Below, piece by piece: positions 59,880 through 64,000 of a DNA stretch of 64,000 bases. Under the pieces are notes generated by a model that saw nothing but the letters and a program-made list of their open reading frames with translations, ran no database searches and was not told the origin of the DNA. Position 1 is the first letter of the stretch, and every line of letters starts with the position of its first letter. The position numbers and the translations under genes were made by a program. Origin of the DNA: Saxidomus purpurata (lineage: Eukaryota > Mollusca > Bivalvia > Venerida > Veneridae); assembly GCA_022818135.1 (NCBI GenBank), contig JAFMSR010000017.1, positions 5,972,080 to 6,036,079 on the forward strand. The letters run 5' to 3'.

Positions 59880-60330
59880 AACTTACCATGGACAGTTATT
59901 TCAGACCATGTGGTCAAGATAACCATGGGCAGTTACTTCGAAGTCCATGTGGTCAAGCCAACTATGGACAGTTACTTTAATGTCCCTGTGGTCAAGTTGA
60001 TTGACAGTTCAATTCCTGTGATCAAGAGAAACAAGTGCATTGAGGTCAAGACAAGCATGGTCAGTTACTTCGAAGTCCCTGTGGTCAAGATAACCATGTG
60101 CAGTTACTTTAATGTCCCTGCGGTCAAGATAACCATGTGCAGTTACTTTAATGTCCCTGTGGTCAAGATAACCATGTGCAGTTACTTAAAAGTCCCTGTG
60201 GTCAAGATGATTGACAGTTCAGTTCCTGTGATCAAGAGAAACAAGTGCATTGAGGTCAAGACAAGCATGGGCAGTTAATTCAAGACCCTGTGGTCAAGAT
60301 AACCATGTGCATTTACTTCCAAGTCTCTGA
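59880..60330 (+). repeat. 39-bp minisatellite with 13-residue period
   Basis: Units such as agataaccatgtgcagttac-tttaatgtccctgtggtca (39 bp) occur singly and inside a longer block. The phrase 'gacagttca(a/g)ttcctgtgat' followed by 'caagagaaacaagtgcattg' appears twice about 220 bp apart, i.e. a higher-order unit. A 134-codon open frame (59874-60278) is produced because 39 is divisible by 3; it is not considered a gene. Confidence 0.85.
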
Positions 60331-60699
60331 GGTTAAGACCATTTTTATGGCCTCCTCCATCCATAATTCACAGATTCTTAAAAATGTCCATGCTTTTAAC
60401 CCAGTTTGGGAAACCAGGCATAAAGTACTAACTGATGGCTGACATAATAATAAGAGTGATGGTCCCCACAATATTGGAAGCATAACTTATGCCATAGCAA
60501 TATACTAACTGCATTATATTCAGAATCAAAATACTCTCGATTACTTCCTGACAGTTTTAGTTAATACATATAATGTTGATCATGCAGTTAAATTTTACTG
60601 GGTGAAAATGTTTATGTTTTAATGTTTCGCTTTTATTGTTAATTTTTATGGTATTTTGGATTTGTATAAGCTCATCAAGGTCTACGCAAGAGGCACAAG

Positions 60700-61405
60700 G
60701 GGACTGTTCAGTTTTTACCATTTTATTGGTCCAAAACTGGTCATAGACAGTTTGGGACTTTGGGTTTGCTTTGTCCGTCTGTCAGTCCATCGATCCACAT
60801 TACCACAACACAATGTCATGCACCAGCCCTAGGGAGCTACCTTTGAGGTCAAGACCACACTTTGTGCTTAAAACCTATAATGTAGGGTTATATATCAGTA
60901 CACGGTGTCGGGGCTGTAGCTTCAATATGCATAAACTGATTTTGAAATAATTTCATGCAATTGTTGCCCATACCACAAGGGTGTGCCGTGCACTACACCT
61001 TGGGAGGTACCTTGAAGGTCTGGGTAATAATTAGCTCGGTTATAGTTTAAGCTTAAACAAGGCTGCTTAAGGTCAAGGTCATGTTTCTATATCTCCCAAA
61101 CTCTTTCAACAATTTCCTTGAAACCTTTTGGGTAAATGTTAATCTCATGGAGAGAATGTCAAGAACCTGCTTAAGAATCTAGCTTAGGTCAAGGTCACCA
61201 GTCTCCATGAGGGTTTTTTCAAACTTTAATGAGAATTGTTAATCTCATCATGAAAAGATTAAGGTCACTCTTGGGGTCAAAGGTCATGTGACTGTATTTC
61301 CCAAACCTCTTGAAGAATTTTCATCAAACTTCAGTCATACGTTATCTGATCATGTCCTATTGGGTAAGGAACTTTTTAGCCTGCAATACTCCATCTAGTT
61401 GTTCT
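60700..61405 (+). repeat. Degenerate tandem-core element
   Basis: 'ctttgtccgtctgtcagtcc' near the start, repeated 'aggtcaaggtca' and 'cccaaac(t)ctt' phrases, and the terminus-like 'ctccatctagttgttc' (about 61391-61405), comparable to family D 'ccatctagttt'. Confidence 0.5.
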
Positions 61406-62499
61406 TTTCTGTTACGTGTGGGGATGGCATCATGTCAAAGGATCTCTAATTCTGTTTGTTTTACAGCATAATTCTTAGTGTTAAGAGAGACAAGCTTTTG
61501 CTGTTTTTTTGCTATATGATGTTATAAGTATAACAAAAACCAGGCTTTGTCTTTTTTGTCTTGAATTTATTCATGTGATTTTTTTTATAGCTTTAATACT
61601 GTGAGTATATCTGCTGGCCTTGTTCTAATTAACATGATTTTTGGAAGAAAATGTTCCAGTGTAAAGGCAGGTGCCGTGTATTACTTGTTACTAAAATTAC
61701 CATGCTTTTTTAGAAGAAAAGGTCCCAGTGTCCAGGCAGGTGCCATGTTTTACTTGTTACAGTATATGTGCTTTTAGAAACTTTTTATTTCTGCATAATT
61801 TTACTGTTAGCAGTTCATTTACAAATTGTTCGTTATTTTCCATTAAATACATAACAGAGATGCGTTATAAGTTTATGTGTTGTTTTTTTCTGCCCTTGTT
61901 TTGTAGTTGAACACCCAAGGCTTAGAGATTTTGAATATTTCTAAACCATAGGAAGAAAATGTTTTATAAAGAAATAAGCCATTTATTGCCCATGGTCATA
62001 GCAGCATACATAGCGTTTACAATAATAACCAAATGTTGCAATATGGCATGACACATTTACAGAAAACATACATAAAAAGGGAAAATTACTTGCTAAAAGA
62101 AAATTGACCGATTCAGAAATCCGGACCACAGGAGCTATTGGGCATTCAGTTTTGTGATCGCTTCATGTCTGTCACTTTTTTGTCATCCGTGTGTTCACAG
62201 CTACCTTGTTAACACAGTAGAGGCCAAATTTCAAAAAGCAATCGATCTGAAGTTGGTCAGAATTGTATGTCTGGATACATTTTATATCGTGTTTCAAATT
62301 TGGTCGTATGGCGCATGAAAAAAGGTCTCTAGGCCAGATCATGGAAAGTCCTTGTGAACACTGTGGAAGCCAAATTTCGTATCAAATTATGATCCTGATT
62401 TTATAATGTTTGTGTTTGTTACAAAGTGGGTCATGTTTGGTCAAAATTATGCATCATTTTGCATATAGATGTAAAATCCAAAATTCCACTGATTTACCA

Positions 62500-62780
62500 G
62501 TTTTTCTTACTTCAAAACCCCCTGCCGTCTAACTAGGCATAATACATCCTTTTTCCTATAACCAGATCCTAACTCCCTGCCACCATTATAAATACTTTTT
62601 ATGTCCAGCCACCATAATGTTGTGGAATTCCCTTCCGGTTGAACTTTTCATGCTCAAACCCCTTGATCAATTCAGGCAGGGTGTGACCAAAATTAACTAC
62701 AAAGCATTAAACATGTTACAAATGTACATTGTAATCTGCTATTTAGCCTGTTTTGTGTGTACATTCTCCTTTTAACGAAC
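62500..62780 (+). pseudogene. Non-LTR retrotransposon C-terminal relic
   Basis: The frame around 62615-62700 reads MLWNSLPVELFMLKPLDQFR, the usual ORF2 C-terminus. The preceding 110 bases encode related residues only in another frame with stops. Short, decayed. Confidence 0.6.
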
Positions 62781-63290
62781 GCTATCAGGTGTTACTTCTT
62801 ACTTGCAGATACATTTAGTATTTCTTTTATTCTGTACATCTCTTATTTTTAACGTCATCGATGCACGTAATACTGGAAAGAGGAATTTTGCGGTATATAT
62901 AACAAACAAACGTACCACCCGTCCCGTTTTCTGCCAGTTTAATTTTAGCTTTCGATGCACGAAAGCTATCATGTCATGCATTTATGATGACATTGGGTAG
63001 ATACTTCCGTGACATGAATTTTAAAAATGATTGAGTGATACAAGTTTCATATGGAAGATAATTTTAAGAGTGGTTTTCCTAGGAAGGGCATCAAGGCAAT
63101 AACCCATGTTAAATCTACGGAGGTTTGAATGTTAAATTAGATTTACAAGTCATATGATTTGAACCACTCGATTATTTTGAGATTCATGTAGCGGAACATT
63201 TAGTATCTACCCAGTGTATTCATAAATGCAAGTCATGATAGTTCCAAACTAAATCACTAGGGGTAAAAACTAGTCAACCAGGTCAAATGT
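62780..63290. other. Intergenic, nothing recognised
   Basis: The overlapping opposite-strand frames at 62799-63000 are mirror images of one another and have no recognisable feature. Confidence 0.4.
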
Positions 63291-63292
63291 CA

Positions 63293-63362
63293 GAGAGTGA
63301 CTCGATAAGCACAAAGCCTTCTTCACCATCCAGCTAAAATAAATTAGTATAAACTAAACTAA
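63293..63362 (+). mobile_element. SINE 3'-end fragment
   Basis: 'gagagtgactcgataagc', 'cttcttcaccatccagctaa' and 'aataaattagtataaact' match the 3' body and tail of the SINE at 35980-36180. Confidence 0.65.
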
Positions 63363-63720
63363 ATATCAGGAAAGCCTTGTGAACGCTCTAAAGACCGCAT
63401 TAGAACCCGTATCATGATGAAAATTAGTCAGAATGTTTGTCTTGAAGATCTCTAGACGAAGTTCGAAACTGAATCATGTGTTCAAAAACCCGTCACCTGG
63501 CCATATCGTTGAAAAATCCTGTGAACACTCAAGAATCCACTTGAAATACACTTTATCATTATCTTTAAAACAAGAATGTTTTGATATCTCAATGTCAAGT
63601 TAGAAACTAGATCTTGTGGGTAAAAACCAGGTCGAAATAATAGAAAAACGTTGTAAACATTCTACTATAGTCAAACATGTACTGTCAACTTTGTGTTTGA
63701 CCTTGACATTTCTTTGAAGC
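63363..63720 (+). repeat. Degenerate family B-like core
   Basis: Phrases 'gtcagaatgtttgtcttg', 'aagttcgaaactgaatcatg' and 'aaaacgttgtaaacattcta' recall the core of the 57341 element. The related stretch 62130-62480 has the same style. Boundaries unclear. Confidence 0.4.
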
Positions 63721-64000
63721 TAATTTACGACCTTATTGATTCCCGCCAACGCGATCTTTTCTGATCACGTACATTTTGAATAAACTAGCTCGCTCATTTA
63801 CTAATCGCGGTGAAATTCGCGCGTGATATTTAACAACAAAGACAGCTGAAAAACTGTTAAGTAACATCTTTTATTATGCAAGTTAATTGATATTCTAATG
63901 GCGCTAGGTTGAGTACGAGGTATTGCGTGCAAGGAAAGAAATCAAATAAGTTTACATAATAGTATTGGACGCATCGTTACTGTAACTATCATATTGTTCT

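Noticed and set aside
59874..60278. 134-codon repeat protein
   Set aside because: Created by a 39-bp repeat divisible by three; no signal peptide, splice support or conservation visible.

Overview
The window is eukaryotic, AT-rich, intron-bearing and crowded with decayed mobile DNA. It most likely comes from a bivalve mollusc. The reasons are the very abundant tandem-core elements with ends of the type AGCTCACCTGAG...GGCCCTCTTGTT, tRNA-derived SINEs, and CR1/jockey-like LINE tails. The species call is inference. There are no bacterial-style operons, and most open frames are chance frames inside repeats.

The only clearly intact genes are two tandem, same-strand paralogues of GTSF1 (Asterix-type double CHHC zinc-finger protein, a PIWI/piRNA-pathway cofactor). 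Copy 1 spans 14069-26724 (283 aa) and copy 2 spans 47841-56796 (303 aa), each with a further conserved 3' exon (27263 and 57899). They lie in a segmental duplication of roughly 13715-29728 versus 47495-59727. Every splice junction and phase can be read by comparing the two copies. Copy 1 has lost one 60-nt in-frame exon. The zinc-finger exons have diverged strongly in protein sequence, whereas the linker exon carrying the acidic tryptophan motif differs only by silent changes. Both proteins end in a Gly/Arg-rich tail.

Layout. 0.1-1.2 kb: LINE reverse-transcriptase relic. 3.8-8.3 kb: two tandem-core, Helentron/HINE-like elements. 9.2-11.9 kb, minus strand: broken multi-exon PHD-FLYWCH-MULE transposase gene. 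13.7-29.7 kb: duplicon 1, with intron 6 swollen to 7.7 kb by nested elements. 29.7-36 kb: mostly featureless AT-rich DNA. 36-37.8 kb: SINE, a DDE-like relic and a LINE relic. 38.9-43.0 kb: a roughly 4.1-kb interval bounded by long inverted degenerate arrays. 43.0-43.7 kb: LINE tail. 45.4-46.9 kb: clean HINE-like array. 47.5-59.7 kb: duplicon 2. 59.8-60.3 kb: 39-bp minisatellite. 60.7-64 kb: decayed repeats and another LINE tail.

Functionally, the two genes would act in transposon silencing, and they sit in a neighbourhood dense in decayed transposons. Paralogue comparison also shows presence and absence of individual elements, which gives empty-site evidence for element boundaries.
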